Source: Listeria grayi DSM 20601
Lineage (GTDB): Bacteria; Bacillota; Bacilli; Lactobacillales; Listeriaceae
DNA: 64,000 bases
NCBI RefSeq assembly: GCF_000148995.1
Contig: NZ_GL538352.1
Location: 964,761-1,028,760, forward strand
Direction: 5' to 3'
Made by a program: the position numbers and the translations under genes
Shown: positions 45,647 to 55,650 of the stretch, piece after piece
Layout: the number at the start of each line of letters is the position of its first letter
Position numbering within the stretch: the stretch's first letter is position 1
The notes under the pieces: model-generated
What the model was told of the DNA's origin: nothing
Database searches by the model: none
Seen by the model: only the letters and a program-made list of their open reading frames with translations

Positions 45647-46129
45647 TTATTCCAGAATACCTTTTTCCAGCAAAAGACTGACAGCAGCTTCAGCAATAAA
45701 CTGCATTCCCGCATCCCGCATGAAAAAACTGTATTCCGGCTGTCTGATCAATTTCTGCAGTTCCCCGCCAAGTAGCAGCGGACCATTTGTTTCCAGGTAA
45801 TTGGTTCGTTCTTCTAGGGTCGCTATCTCTGCGCAGAACACACGCTTTGTAAACGTTCGCTCTTTTCCTTCTACTAAATAATCCGCCACAAAATAAAGCT
45901 CCTCTGCACGGGCGCCAGTTTCTTCTAATAGCTCCCGATGAGCAGCCATGAGCGTTGTTTCACCGTGCTCGCCTTTCCCCCCCGGAAATTCGATTCCTCT
46001 GGTCTTGTGCATCGTAAAGAGAAATTTCCCTTGATAAACAGGGATCACTAAACAGTCGTCTGCTTCCTTTGTTTGTGCTTTTAGCGAGATCGTTACCTGA
46101 TTGCGGAATTCATCTTGATATCTATACAT
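45647..46129 (-). CDS. NUDIX hydrolase, YtkD type
   Basis: The 160-residue protein has the Nudix box GGKGEHGETTLMAAHRELLEETGA (matching GX5EX7REUXEEXGU) after IPVYQGKFLFTMHKTRGIEFP. YtkD in B. subtilis cleans oxidised nucleotides (8-oxo-dGTP) and can act as an RNA pyrophosphohydrolase; similar length and sequence suggest the same. It is divergent from yidD. Confidence 0.85.
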   Translation of the reverse strand: MYRYQDEFRNQVTISLKAQTKEADDCLVIPVYQGKFLFTMHKTRGIEFPGGKGEHGETTLMAAHRELLEETGARAEELYFVADYLVEGKERTFTKRVFCAEIATLEERTNYLETNGPLLLGGELQKLIRQPEYSFFMRDAGMQFIAEAAVSLLLEKGILE

Positions 46130-46199
46130 GGATTCTTCTTCCTTTTCTTTTTCAAAATTTATGATAAGCTAGAACTAACATATCAAAGAGGTGACGATT

Positions 46200-46451
46200 T
46201 TGAAACATATCTTGATCGGAGCGATCCGGCTTTATCAAAAATATATCTCTCGTTTCACACCGCGGACTTGCCGCTTTTATCCAACTTGTTCTGCTTACAG
46301 TGTAGAAGCGATTCAAGAACATGGTGCCCTCAAGGGTTTGCTGCTTTCCATTATCCGAATTTCTAAATGCCATCCCTTTCATAAAGGCGGCATTGATTTT
46401 GTTCCTCAAAAAGGACAAGCCTGCTCGCATCATCATCATAAAAAAAGCTAG
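46200..46451 (+). CDS. yidD: Membrane protein insertion efficiency factor YidD
   Basis: The 83-residue protein has the diagnostic [29 protein letters not shown] and KCHPFHKGG with conserved cysteines. The tail is His/Lys-rich (CSHHHHKKS). TTG 46200 was chosen because GAGG lies eight bases upstream and the product then starts [13 protein letters not shown], like other family members; an in-frame GTG at 46191 overlaps the binding site. It assists YidC-dependent membrane insertion. Confidence 0.92.
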   Translation: MKHILIGAIRLYQKYISRFTPRTCRFYPTCSAYSVEAIQEHGALKGLLLSIIRISKCHPFHKGGIDFVPQKGQACSHHHHKKS

Positions 46452-46482
46452 AAACGAAAAAAATTCGTCGCTAGCTTTTTTT
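46441..46482. terminator. Bidirectional terminator, yidD and menE
   Basis: An 11-bp outer stem (46441-46451 with 46471-46481) and a nested ACGAA/TTCGT stem, with A/T runs at both ends, overlap the ends of both genes. Confidence 0.85.
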
Positions 46483-47883
46483 GTGCATAGATTCTATCAG
46501 CCGATGACGCTGGACCTTATTGGATGCGGTGCGCGGCATCGTTTTGATAAAATAGAAAGCTTTCGGCACTTTATAAGAAGCAAGCTCCGTTTCGGCAAAC
46601 TGCTTGATAGCTGCCTCTGCCGTTTCATCCCCTACAATAAAAGCAACTGGCACATGGCCCCACTGTTCGTCAGGTTTACCTACCACTGCAATTTCGTGGA
46701 TACTGGGATGGGCGCTCAGAATATGTTCGATCTCGGTCGGGTAGATATTTTCTCCGCCGGAAATAATCAAATCGCTACGCCGTTCTTGAATGTATAAAAA
46801 ACCTTCTTCGTCAAGAAAGCCGATGTCGCCTGTCTTAAACCAACCATCTGTAAAAGCAGCTTCCGTAGCCGCCCGATTATTCAGATAGCCTGCCATGATG
46901 CTAGGCCCTTTCAACAATATCTCGCCGTCTGCTGCGATTTTCACCTCAGAAGGAAATAAAGCTTTCCCTGATGAACCGCGTTTCCGAGCTGCATCCTCTT
47001 TTGACAATGTCACGATCTGCGAAGCTGTCTCTGTCATCCCATAAGATTGGATCAAGGGAATATCATACTTCGCACATGCTTCCAGCAAAGTATCACTAAC
47101 AGCACCACCACCAAGTAAAACAGTTCGCAATCGAGACGAATATGCTTCCGAGCGAATAGCTAAAAGCCGCTGCAACATCGTTGTAACGACGGAAATCGTT
47201 GTAATTTCCCCATGTACGAGCAACTCATTGATCCGTCGCTCATCAAATTTTTCTTCCAAATAAACAGGGATCCCATAAATGACTGAACGCATAAGAATCG
47301 ACAGACCGCTGATATGAAAAATCGGGACGGTACACAGCCAACTATCGGAATCAGAAATCCCTAAATTAAGGGCAGAAGCCATCGCACTCCAAAAATGATT
47401 CTGATAAGTCTGGATCACGCCTTTTGGATTTCCAGTTGTTCCGGAAGTGTACATAATCGAAGCAGGTCGCTCCATCTCAAAAACAGCCACCAATTCTGCA
47501 GCTTGTTCTGCCTGTAATTCAGAAAAGCGATAAAGAAATGGCACGGTTATTTTCTCGGCAAATTCATCAGCCGCTAGGACATATTTGGAATCACTTTGTT
47601 TGATCTGATAGGCAAGTTCCCGTGCAGTAAGCCGATTATTTAAGAAAACAGTTACTGCTCCCAACTGCTGTAGTGCGTGGATCAACATAAACGTAGCACG
47701 ATCATTTTTCCCGATCAGCGCTACATAATCCTCTTTGCGGATACCGATCGCATATAAGCGGTCGGCATATTGACGTACAACCTGATAAACTTCATTAAAT
47801 GTTTCACTTTTATTTTGAAAAACAAGCGCGGTCTTCTCTCCAGAAAGCCGCACTCGTTTTTCAAGCCAATTTGTTAGTTCCAT
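46471..47883 (-). CDS. menE: o-succinylbenzoate-CoA ligase
   Basis: It activates o-succinylbenzoate with CoA in menaquinone synthesis. The 470-residue adenylate-forming enzyme has IMYTSGTTGNPKGV, QSYGMTETASQ, GWFKTGDIG and the hinge region RRSDLIISGGENIYP, with a C-terminal Lys in SNKVQRHRL. The start follows AGGGGTGG. It is the last gene of the menF-D-H-B-E run. Confidence 0.95.
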   Translation of the reverse strand: MELTNWLEKRVRLSGEKTALVFQNKSETFNEVYQVVRQYADRLYAIGIRKEDYVALIGKNDRATFMLIHALQQLGAVTVFLNNRLTARELAYQIKQSDSKYVLAADEFAEKITVPFLYRFSELQAEQAAELVAVFEMERPASIMYTSGTTGNPKGVIQTYQNHFWSAMASALNLGISDSDSWLCTVPIFHISGLSILMRSVIYGIPVYLEEKFDERRINELLVHGEITTISVVTTMLQRLLAIRSEAYSSRLRTVLLGGGAVSDTLLEACAKYDIPLIQSYGMTETASQIVTLSKEDAARKRGSSGKALFPSEVKIAADGEILLKGPSIMAGYLNNRAATEAAFTDGWFKTGDIGFLDEEGFLYIQERRSDLIISGGENIYPTEIEHILSAHPSIHEIAVVGKPDEQWGHVPVAFIVGDETAEAAIKQFAETELASYKVPKAFYFIKTMPRTASNKVQRHRLIESMHKKS

Positions 47884-47899
47884 TTAAGCCACCCCTAAA

Positions 47900-48718
47900 T
47901 CAAGGGAATTTTGGAAATTGATCAAAATCAGGATCGCGTTTTTCTTTGAAAGCATCGCGTCCTTCTTTTGCTTCGTCCGTTGTGTAATAAAGCAAAGTTG
48001 CATCGCCGGCCAATTGTTGGATACCAGCCAAGCCGTCTGTATCTGCGTTGAAAGCAGCTTTGATAAAGCGCAGAGCAGTCGGACTTTTCTTCAACATTTC
48101 TTTTGCCCAGCTCACTGTTTCGGTTTCGAGTTCGGCAAGTGGAACAACAGTATTGATCCAGCCCATGTCAAGCGCTTCTTGAGCATTGTATTGACGACAC
48201 ATGAACCAAACTTCTTTTGCTTTTTTGTGTCCGATGACACGTGCTAGATAGCCAGAGCCGTAACCAGCATCAAAACTACCGACGTTTGGTCCAGTTTGTC
48301 CGAATTTCGCATTGTCTGCTGCGATCGTGATGTCACAAACCAATTGCAAGACGTTTCCGCCGCCGATCGACCAGCCAGCTACCATCGCGATCACTGGTTT
48401 CGGGATCACGCGGATCAAGCGTTGCAAGTCAAGGACGTTCAAGCGAGGGATTTGATCATCGCCAACATAGCCGCCGTGACCGCGAACTTTTTGGTCACCA
48501 CCAGAACAGAATGCTTTTTCACCTTCTCCTGCTAAGATGATCACGCCAACATTCGTATTATCACGTGCTAAGTTGAAAGCATCGATCATTTCCATAACTG
48601 TTTTCGGGGTAAAAGCATTATGTACATGCGGTCGGTTGATAGTTACTTTCGCGATTCCTTCGTAGCTTTCATATTTGATTTCTTCATATTCTTTTTCTGT
48701 TTTCCATTGGATTGTCAT
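47900..48718 (-). CDS. menB: 1,4-dihydroxy-2-naphthoyl-CoA synthase
   Basis: It closes the naphthoquinone ring by intramolecular Claisen condensation. The 272-residue crotonase-family protein has [34 protein letters not shown] and [12 protein letters not shown] (oxyanion hole) and [20 protein letters not shown] 48718 has AGGAGG upstream; 11 in-frame codons upstream lie within menH. It overlaps menH by four bases. Confidence 0.97.
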   Translation of the reverse strand: MTIQWKTEKEYEEIKYESYEGIAKVTINRPHVHNAFTPKTVMEMIDAFNLARDNTNVGVIILAGEGEKAFCSGGDQKVRGHGGYVGDDQIPRLNVLDLQRLIRVIPKPVIAMVAGWSIGGGNVLQLVCDITIAADNAKFGQTGPNVGSFDAGYGSGYLARVIGHKKAKEVWFMCRQYNAQEALDMGWINTVVPLAELETETVSWAKEMLKKSPTALRFIKAAFNADTDGLAGIQQLAGDATLLYYTTDEAKEGRDAFKEKRDPDFDQFPKFP

Positions 48719-49548
48719 GATAACTTTCCTCCTATTTGGTTCATTAACCAATTATTTATTGTCCATTGTACCACTTCTGGCTGTTCTAAGTAAGCAGCAT
48801 GCCCAGCCCGTTCGATAATTGCGATTTCGGATATCGGCAACAATGTATGCATGTTTGCCGCGATCTGTTGGAATTTTTGATCGTATTCTCCGGTGATCAA
48901 TAAAACAGGGAAAGTAAAGCGATGCAGTTTCTCCCAATAGCTTTCCTGTGCTCCCGTCCCCATCCCGATCAAGCTGTTTGCCAAACCAAGCGGTTGCTGT
49001 TTAAGACGTTCGCTCCGGACGGCTTTCTGCTTTTCTACTGTCAGCTGCTTTTGTGAGTCAAATAATGGCAGCTCTTGCCAGTAATCAACAAATTCTTCGA
49101 TACCAGCTGTTTTGATCCAGGCAGCTAGCTTTTCATCACTTGCCCGGCGCTGTTCACGTTCTTCAGCAGTCGGCAAGCCAGGCGAGCTGCCCATAAGGAC
49201 TAAGCCATTTACCATTTCTGGAAATCGGCTGGCAAAACTGATGGCTACCCGACCACCCATTGAATAGCCGATCAGTACCACTTGACGAATCGCTTTTTCC
49301 TGGAGAATCTGCCAGATATCAGCAATAACATTCTCCATGTGATAACGGCTGCTAGTTGCGGGCGAATCTGTTTTGCCATGTCCGATCATATCGAAACTTA
49401 GGCAATGATATGCTTCCGACCATGCTGACATCCATGCTGCATATGTTTTCGAACTTCCTGTGAAACCATGTAAAAACACTAATGTCGGTTTATTCGGAGA
49501 TGACTCGCCTGTTTCCACTACATGATAGGCGACACCATTTATTTGCAA
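48715..49548 (-). CDS. menH: SHCHC synthase MenH (alpha/beta hydrolase)
   Basis: It removes pyruvate from SEPHCHC to give SHCHC. The 277-residue protein has [28 protein letters not shown] (nucleophile Ser) and the C-terminal [12 protein letters not shown]is. Translation starts at TTG 49548 behind AGGTGA that overlaps the end of menD. The position between menD and menB supports the role. Confidence 0.93.
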   Translation of the reverse strand: MQINGVAYHVVETGESSPNKPTLVFLHGFTGSSKTYAAWMSAWSEAYHCLSFDMIGHGKTDSPATSSRYHMENVIADIWQILQEKAIRQVVLIGYSMGGRVAISFASRFPEMVNGLVLMGSSPGLPTAEEREQRRASDEKLAAWIKTAGIEEFVDYWQELPLFDSQKQLTVEKQKAVRSERLKQQPLGLANSLIGMGTGAQESYWEKLHRFTFPVLLITGEYDQKFQQIAANMHTLLPISEIAIIERAGHAAYLEQPEVVQWTINNWLMNQIGGKLS

Positions 49549-49550
49549 AC

Positions 49551-51287
49551 TTACTCACCTGCCATTTTACCAGCGATCTGTTCCCATAGTTCCAAATGGT
49601 TTGTTTTGTTCGCTTGACGACTTGTTTTGATCTCGATGATATCGAGCCCTTTATGATAAGCTGCTTGGTCTAATGCATCTTTAAGTGCATCGATTTCTGT
49701 AACTTGCTGATAATCAGCACCATATAGCTTAGCTGCGTGCGTGAAATCAAGGTCCGTACTTGTACCGAATAGCGTCTCAAAATACTTAGGATGATCATTT
49801 TGCGGTAAGAAAGAGAATATACCTCCGCCATCGTTATTGATCAGTACAATCGTTAAATTCAACTGATATTTTTTAGCCATCAAAAGGCCATTCATCCCAT
49901 GATAAAAGGATAGATCGCCAATCAGCAGATACATCGGTTGCGTCACGGTACTTGCGCCTAATGCTGCAGAAACGACACCATCGATCCCATTTGCTCCGCG
50001 ATTAGCAAGCATTTTGATTTTCTTTTTCGTTTGCGCAAAGTACGTATCGACATCACGGATCGCCATGCTGTTTCCGATAAACAAGCCGGCATGATCTGGT
50101 AAAGCTGTCCGAAGAACGTCTACTACCTTTCCCTCATCAAGGCTTGTAGCATTCTCCATAACTTCCCGAACGACTTCGCTGGCGATGCTATTCGTTTGTT
50201 GCCAATCCGCTAACCACGCTTCCGGAGCACTTTCCGCAATTTCTTTTAGCAGTGCTTCGATCAAAAAACGTTCGTCGCAATGGATCATATCTGTTACGGC
50301 TTTAATAGGATCACGCCATGCTGCTCCTGGATCTACAACAAATAAGCGTGTATTGGTCAAAGCTTCCATCCAGTTTTTCAGTGGTTTGGAAACGGGCATG
50401 CTCCCGAAGCGGACAATCACTTCTGGCTCTAATTGGCCTAGTTGTTCCGTATTTTTCAAGAAAGCATCATATTGATCTAATACAAAATCATCGGTGTCGC
50501 CATAACTGCGAAGTCCCGATAATGGATCAGCCAGAATTGGCCATTGCAGTTTTTCTGCTAGGCTTATCAGCGCAGGTTCCAGTTCCTTTTTATCCAAACT
50601 GCCGACCACGATGACCCCTTTCTTATTGTTTAATTGTTCTGCCATTCTTTTGACAGCACGTTCTTCCAAAACTTCATGCGTATAATAGATATGTACATGA
50701 CGTCTTGGCGTATCGCTGATTGTATAAGGAGAAGGATCTAAAAGCGGCATCAATGGTTCCCGCAGTGGGAAATTGATATGGACCGGTCCACGCGGTGTCT
50801 TCATCGCGATGTCCACAGCACGGCTGCCATGCCATTTTGCATAACGCAACATTTCTGGATTGTTTTCCGGCAGTGCCATGTCCGTAAAGTCTTTTACATG
50901 CGAACCGTATAAATGCAGTTGGTCGATCGCTTGCGGAGCGCCAACTTGACGTAATTCATGCGGGCGATCAGCTGTCAACACGATCAACGGCACTTGCGCA
51001 AGATTTGCTTCCGCGATCGCCGGTAAAAAGTTGGCTGCTGCTGTTCCCGATGTGCAAAGCAAAACGACCGGACGCTTGGAGTTTTTTGAGATTCCTAGTG
51101 CAAAAAAGCCGGCAGAACGCTCATCCACATCGATAAATGTTTTTAACGTTGGATGTTCTTCCATTAATAGCGCAAGCGGCGTTGACCTTGAACCAGGACT
51201 GATAACGGCTTCTTTAACGCCTGCTTGTACAATTTCTTCTACAAAAGCTGCTAAATAATCTGTCATTTGTTTCTGATGTTCAGTCAT
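49551..51287 (-). CDS. menD: SEPHCHC synthase MenD (thiamine diphosphate enzyme)
   Basis: It joins isochorismate and 2-oxoglutarate. The 578-residue protein has VISPGSRSTPLAL at the N-terminus, LLCTSGTAAANFLPA, and the ThDP/Mg motif GDLSFYHGMNGL ... NNDGGGIFSFLPQ. Its start overlaps menF by eight bases. All domains are intact. Confidence 0.97.
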   Translation of the reverse strand: MTEHQKQMTDYLAAFVEEIVQAGVKEAVISPGSRSTPLALLMEEHPTLKTFIDVDERSAGFFALGISKNSKRPVVLLCTSGTAAANFLPAIAEANLAQVPLIVLTADRPHELRQVGAPQAIDQLHLYGSHVKDFTDMALPENNPEMLRYAKWHGSRAVDIAMKTPRGPVHINFPLREPLMPLLDPSPYTISDTPRRHVHIYYTHEVLEERAVKRMAEQLNNKKGVIVVGSLDKKELEPALISLAEKLQWPILADPLSGLRSYGDTDDFVLDQYDAFLKNTEQLGQLEPEVIVRFGSMPVSKPLKNWMEALTNTRLFVVDPGAAWRDPIKAVTDMIHCDERFLIEALLKEIAESAPEAWLADWQQTNSIASEVVREVMENATSLDEGKVVDVLRTALPDHAGLFIGNSMAIRDVDTYFAQTKKKIKMLANRGANGIDGVVSAALGASTVTQPMYLLIGDLSFYHGMNGLLMAKKYQLNLTIVLINNDGGGIFSFLPQNDHPKYFETLFGTSTDLDFTHAAKLYGADYQQVTEIDALKDALDQAAYHKGLDIIEIKTSRQANKTNHLELWEQIAGKMAGE

Positions 51288-52668
51288 TTTTCAATCCTCC
51301 CATAATGCGCAACATTGGCTGAAACTTCACTGCAGTTTCTTGCAGTTCTTCTTCTGGCACAGAATCTGCTACGATTCCGCAGCCAGCATATAAATAACCG
51401 TTTGCATCCGTGATCAAACCTGAACGGATCGCAACCGCAAAGTCACCATTCCCGTCAAAATCGATCCAACCGATCGGAGCGCCGTAAAAGCCGCGGTCCA
51501 ATTCTTCTTTTAAGCGGATGATCTGCATCGCCATTTTTTGCGGAGTGCCTCCAAGTGCGGGTGTCGGATGGATCGTTTGCAAGATATCAAGCAACTCTGC
51601 TTCTGCTTTCTTCTCTGCCTCGATCCGAATGTAAAGATGCTGGATATCACGATTTTTAAGCAAGATCGGATCGGTTGCCAACGTAAGATCATTTGTAAAT
51701 GGTGCTAATTTCTCCTGCATATAATCTACGACATAATGATGTTCTTTGACATTTTTACCATCCTGCAATAAAACGCTTCCTAATTTTTCATCTTCTTCTG
51801 GGGTTTTCCCGCGCGGCGTTGAACCAGCTACACAAGAAGACATCAATGTGTCGTCGTTGATAGCGATCAATCGCTCCGGCGAAGCACCGAAGAAACTAGT
51901 ATTACCATTTTCCATAATGAAGAAATAACTGTTTTCTTGTGTTTCCAACATTTTTTCTAAGACATAATTATTATCGACTTGTTTTCCGAATTTAAGGGAC
52001 ATTCTTCTCGACATGACTACTTTATTGACCTTTTCGGATTGGTTGATCAAATCGATCACTTCTTGTGTTGATTGCAAGAAATAATCCTTATCTAATTCTT
52101 TCGCCAAAGTGAGCTCCGGTGCTTGTAATTTCGGTACATCACTGGAAATGATTCTTTCCCACTGTTCCTTCATTGCTGCCCATTTTTTAGTGCTGTCATC
52201 TGGAAAAACAAAGGTATTGACGGTCAGATATACTTTCCCGCCTACTTCGCTCAACAAATAAAGTGGCAAGTAAAAAGTCGCCTTACGGAAACTGTGCCAT
52301 TCCTTTGCCACAGCTTTTTCTTTATCAAAACGGAAACCGCCCATAAATAATGGCCCTGTGCCCACTTCGACCTTATTTGTCACAAGATGTTTTTTTAGCT
52401 CTGCCATTCGCTCTTTTAATCCTTGGAAAGAATCTTCTTCCTCGGCCGTATAACGGTTCGTTACGCCGAGACCCACATACGTAAACCCTTGCTCAGGGTC
52501 TTGCCAAAAAAAACGTTCTCCCCGAAAAGAAGAAGCTGCTTTTTCAAAAACATTTATTACATTTGTATCAGCAGGCAGTTCTGTTACCCAGCTGAGTAAG
52601 GTATTTTGTTTCGTCGCAGCGACTTGTTTTGCTTGCTCAAATAATTCAAGGGCATCCTTTACGCTCAT
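51280..52668 (-). CDS. menF: Isochorismate synthase MenF
   Basis: It converts chorismate to isochorismate, the entry to menaquinone synthesis. The 462-residue chorismate-binding protein has FFGASPERLIAINDDTLMSSCVAGSTPRGK, TPALGGTPQKMAM and YGAPIGWIDFDGNGDFAVAIRSG, typical of the family. ATG 52668 (MSVKDALELF) is 11 bases after GGAG. Twelve in-frame codons upstream are possible but less likely. It is the first gene of the men run, divergent from menA. Confidence 0.95.
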   Translation of the reverse strand: MSVKDALELFEQAKQVAATKQNTLLSWVTELPADTNVINVFEKAASSFRGERFFWQDPEQGFTYVGLGVTNRYTAEEEDSFQGLKERMAELKKHLVTNKVEVGTGPLFMGGFRFDKEKAVAKEWHSFRKATFYLPLYLLSEVGGKVYLTVNTFVFPDDSTKKWAAMKEQWERIISSDVPKLQAPELTLAKELDKDYFLQSTQEVIDLINQSEKVNKVVMSRRMSLKFGKQVDNNYVLEKMLETQENSYFFIMENGNTSFFGASPERLIAINDDTLMSSCVAGSTPRGKTPEEDEKLGSVLLQDGKNVKEHHYVVDYMQEKLAPFTNDLTLATDPILLKNRDIQHLYIRIEAEKKAEAELLDILQTIHPTPALGGTPQKMAMQIIRLKEELDRGFYGAPIGWIDFDGNGDFAVAIRSGLITDANGYLYAGCGIVADSVPEEELQETAVKFQPMLRIMGGLKND

Positions 52669-52843
52669 ATTTTTCAACTCTCCTTTAACGTTCACATCTT
52701 CCATTATATCAAAAATCGGCAGATGCTGCTTGGTTTGTGTTTATTTTCCTTTAGAGCGATATTCATTGACTACGAACCCGTTATTCTCTAAAATGTAAAG
52801 AAGAGCGTCTGTTCAAAAACAGACATAGAAAGGGAGAGAATTA

Positions 52844-53782
52844 ATGGCGACAGCTTCAAAACCAGTCATTGCCAAACAAACTGGATTCCAAAAATGGTGG
52901 CAGCTCCTCAGACCACACACACTTGTTGCTTCTTTTGTACCAGTCTTTTTAGGAACAGCAGTAGCAATGAATTACTCTAATTTTCACTTCACACGTTTTC
53001 TCGTGATGTTGATCTCATGCTTTTTCATTCAAACATCAGCAAATTTATTCAATGAATATTATGATTACCGCAAAGGCCATGATGATGAACATTCAGTCGG
53101 AAATGGCGGTGCGATCGTCCGGAACGGCATGCGTCCTGGCTTTGTTCTTTTCTTAGCTATTTTCCTATATGCATTATCGATTCTAGGCGGTGTCTATCTT
53201 TCCTTGGAAACGACCTGGTATGTAGGTCTACTTGGGGCAATTTGTATGATCGTCGGCTTTCTTTACACAGGGGGGCCTTATCCGATCGCTTATACACCCT
53301 TCGGAGAGATCATGGCCGGTTTTTTCATGGGAGGCATCATTACCTTCATTTCTTTTTTCCTGCAAACCGGTTTTGTCGGTCCGTTTATCGTCTATGTATC
53401 GATCCCGATCATGGTACTCGTCGGCAACTTGCTGCTAGCCAATAGTCTGCGAGACCTTGTTCCTGACAAACAAAATGGTCGATTGACACTGGCTATTCTT
53501 TTAGGACGCAAAGCTGCAACCTTTTTATTCGCTGCCGCTTTCCTATTTGCCTATATTTTCGAGATCTCATTGATCTTTACGCATCAGGCAACATGGTGGA
53601 TCCTCTTGATCTTACTCAGTCTGCCTCATGCCATCAAAGCGGTTGTTGCTTACATCGGCAAATCGGAACCAGTTTCCATGATGCCGGGAATGAAAGCTAC
53701 CTCGAAAGCGATCACGATTTTCGGCGTGATGCTTGCCGTTGGATTTTTATTAGGATTATTGTCACGCAATTTATTGAATTAA
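52844..53782 (+). CDS. menA: 1,4-dihydroxy-2-naphthoate polyprenyltransferase
   Basis: It attaches the polyprenyl tail and decarboxylates DHNA at the membrane. The 312-residue UbiA-family protein has about nine membrane segments and both Asp-rich motifs: NLFNEYYDYRKGHDDEH and NSLRDLVPDKQNGRLTLA. ATG 52844 has GGGAG upstream. It is divergent from menF, so the whole pathway after chorismate is contiguous except the final methylation (menG). Confidence 0.95.
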   Translation: MATASKPVIAKQTGFQKWWQLLRPHTLVASFVPVFLGTAVAMNYSNFHFTRFLVMLISCFFIQTSANLFNEYYDYRKGHDDEHSVGNGGAIVRNGMRPGFVLFLAIFLYALSILGGVYLSLETTWYVGLLGAICMIVGFLYTGGPYPIAYTPFGEIMAGFFMGGIITFISFFLQTGFVGPFIVYVSIPIMVLVGNLLLANSLRDLVPDKQNGRLTLAILLGRKAATFLFAAAFLFAYIFEISLIFTHQATWWILLILLSLPHAIKAVVAYIGKSEPVSMMPGMKATSKAITIFGVMLAVGFLLGLLSRNLLN

Positions 53783-53826
53783 AAAAAGAGACCCTGCTAT
53801 TTTTCAAGCACATGGGTCTCTTTTTT
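53781..53826. terminator. Bidirectional terminator, menA and met operon
   Basis: A stem of about 13 bp (AAAAAGAGACCC arm, 53782-53794 with 53814-53826) with A/T runs on both sides overlaps the end of the met operon. Confidence 0.88.
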
Positions 53827-55650
53827 ATTTTGAATATATGTCGCAAGTTCCACCGACAAATCATAGCGAAGAAAAGGTGTAATGATATAAATACCATTGA
53901 ATTCGGTATAGATACTGTCGATAATTTCCTTCGCGATCTTCATTCCTTCTTCTTTGGAACGATCCGCCGCCTCAGCTTCCCGCATCCGTTCCCTTACTTC
54001 ATTTGGGAGTCTGATTCCCGGAACTTCATTGTGCAAGAATTCGGCATTTCTACCTGACAAAAGCGGCATTACGCCAATGAAAAGTGGCACCTTGATATCT
54101 GCTTTTTGCAGTGCATCCTTTAAGATCGCAATTTTTTCTTTATCGTAGACTGGCTGCGTAATAATATAATCCGCGCCGTACTCCACTTTCCGCTGAATCA
54201 ACTTGACTGCTTTTTCCACATTCAATACATTCGGGTTAAAAGCTGCTGCTACATGGAAACGGCCCTTTTCTTTTAACGATTTTCCAGTATAGGAAATACC
54301 GGCATTATATTTTTTGATCAGCTGGACAAGTTCGACTGAGCGTAGGTCGAAAACGGAAGAAGCTCCAGGGAAATCACCTACCTTCGTTGGATCACCAGTG
54401 ATCGCTAAAACATCATGGAGGCCTAGCTTGTGGAAGCCCATGATATGAGAATGCATACCGACTAGATTATGATCACGCGTCGTTAAATGTACCAATGGTT
54501 TGATGCCGTATTGGTGTTTTAAGATCGAAGCCAGCGCCATATTGCTGATTCGCGGAGAAGCGAGTGAATTATCGGAGATCGTAATGGCATCGACACCATT
54601 TTCATGCAGCGCTTCTGCTCCCTCAAAGAATTTATCGGTATCAAACGTCCGGGGCGGATCCAGTTCTACCAAGATCGTATGCTCGCGCTTCACTTTATCC
54701 AACAAACGCTCTTCGCCATCGTCTTCTAATTTTTCAGCAGGAACCAGTTCAATGATCGGTCGGACTTTTTTACTTGTTACTGGTTCAAAGGATTTCAGAC
54801 CTTCGCGCAATGCTCGTATGTGTTCTGGAGTTGTTCCGCAACAGCCGCCAATGATCCTTGCACCTTCTTGGCGAAAAATCTCTCCATAGTTTTGGAAATA
54901 TTCTGTTTCCGTATGATAGACGACTTTTCCCCCGCGAACTTCTGGCAGACTGGCATTCGGATAAACGGCTAAATGACTTTTTTGCAAAATCGGTACTGTT
55001 TCAAGGGCTCTCGCCATGTGATAAGGACCTAATCGGCAATTCATACCCACACAATCCGCGCCAAGTGCTTCAAGTTCCTTTAAGACCTCCGGCAGTTGCT
55101 GGCCATTTTGGAGAAGTCCTGGTTCATGCATCGAAACATTGGCGATAACTGGCAGATCGGTCGTTTCTCGTACGATCTTGAGTACCGTTTTGAGCTCATC
55201 GACATCGTAAAAAGTTTCGAGCAGCAAACCATCAACACCTTCTAATAAAAAACAGTAAAGCTGTTCTCTAAAACTGCGTTTGACTTCTTCTTCGGAAGCA
55301 AGCGGCAACTTCGTATCGCTTGAGCCGTTGATACCACCCATCGTTCCTAGAATATATGTCCCAGTCCCTCTAGCAGCTTCTTTCGCAAGTCTGATTGCTG
55401 CTTGGTTGATTTTTTTCACTTCATCTTCCAGACCATATCGAGAAAGCTTGATGTAATTCGCGCCATACGTATTGGTCTGAATAATATCTGCACCGGCTTC
55501 GATGTAGGCACGATGGATACCGCTGACATCATCCGGATGAGAAAGGTTCAATTCTTCAAACGAACGGTCGATCCCATAGGAATATAGCAACGTCCCCATT
55601 GCTCCGTCAGCGATCAATACTTTTTCATTCAAATCTCTACGAAGATTCAT
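53797..55650 (-). CDS. yitJ: Bifunctional homocysteine S-methyltransferase / methylenetetrahydrofolate reductase
   Basis: The 617-residue fusion has two domains. Residues 1-300 form a zinc Hcy-methyltransferase (DGAMGTLLYSYG, VGMNCRLGPYHM, IIGGCCGTTPEHIRAL, with the Cys/CysCys zinc ligands). About 320-610 forms MetF (VELDPPRTFD, LLAITGDPTKVGDF, YIITQPVYDKEK, PLFIGVMPL). The MetF half supplies 5-methyltetrahydrofolate, which MetE uses; the first half can use another methyl donor. It overlaps metC by one base (TAATG). Confidence 0.94.
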   Translation of the reverse strand: MNLRRDLNEKVLIADGAMGTLLYSYGIDRSFEELNLSHPDDVSGIHRAYIEAGADIIQTNTYGANYIKLSRYGLEDEVKKINQAAIRLAKEAARGTGTYILGTMGGINGSSDTKLPLASEEEVKRSFREQLYCFLLEGVDGLLLETFYDVDELKTVLKIVRETTDLPVIANVSMHEPGLLQNGQQLPEVLKELEALGADCVGMNCRLGPYHMARALETVPILQKSHLAVYPNASLPEVRGGKVVYHTETEYFQNYGEIFRQEGARIIGGCCGTTPEHIRALREGLKSFEPVTSKKVRPIIELVPAEKLEDDGEERLLDKVKREHTILVELDPPRTFDTDKFFEGAEALHENGVDAITISDNSLASPRISNMALASILKHQYGIKPLVHLTTRDHNLVGMHSHIMGFHKLGLHDVLAITGDPTKVGDFPGASSVFDLRSVELVQLIKKYNAGISYTGKSLKEKGRFHVAAAFNPNVLNVEKAVKLIQRKVEYGADYIITQPVYDKEKIAILKDALQKADIKVPLFIGVMPLLSGRNAEFLHNEVPGIRLPNEVRERMREAEAADRSKEEGMKIAKEIIDSIYTEFNGIYIITPFLRYDLSVELATYIQNKKETHVLEK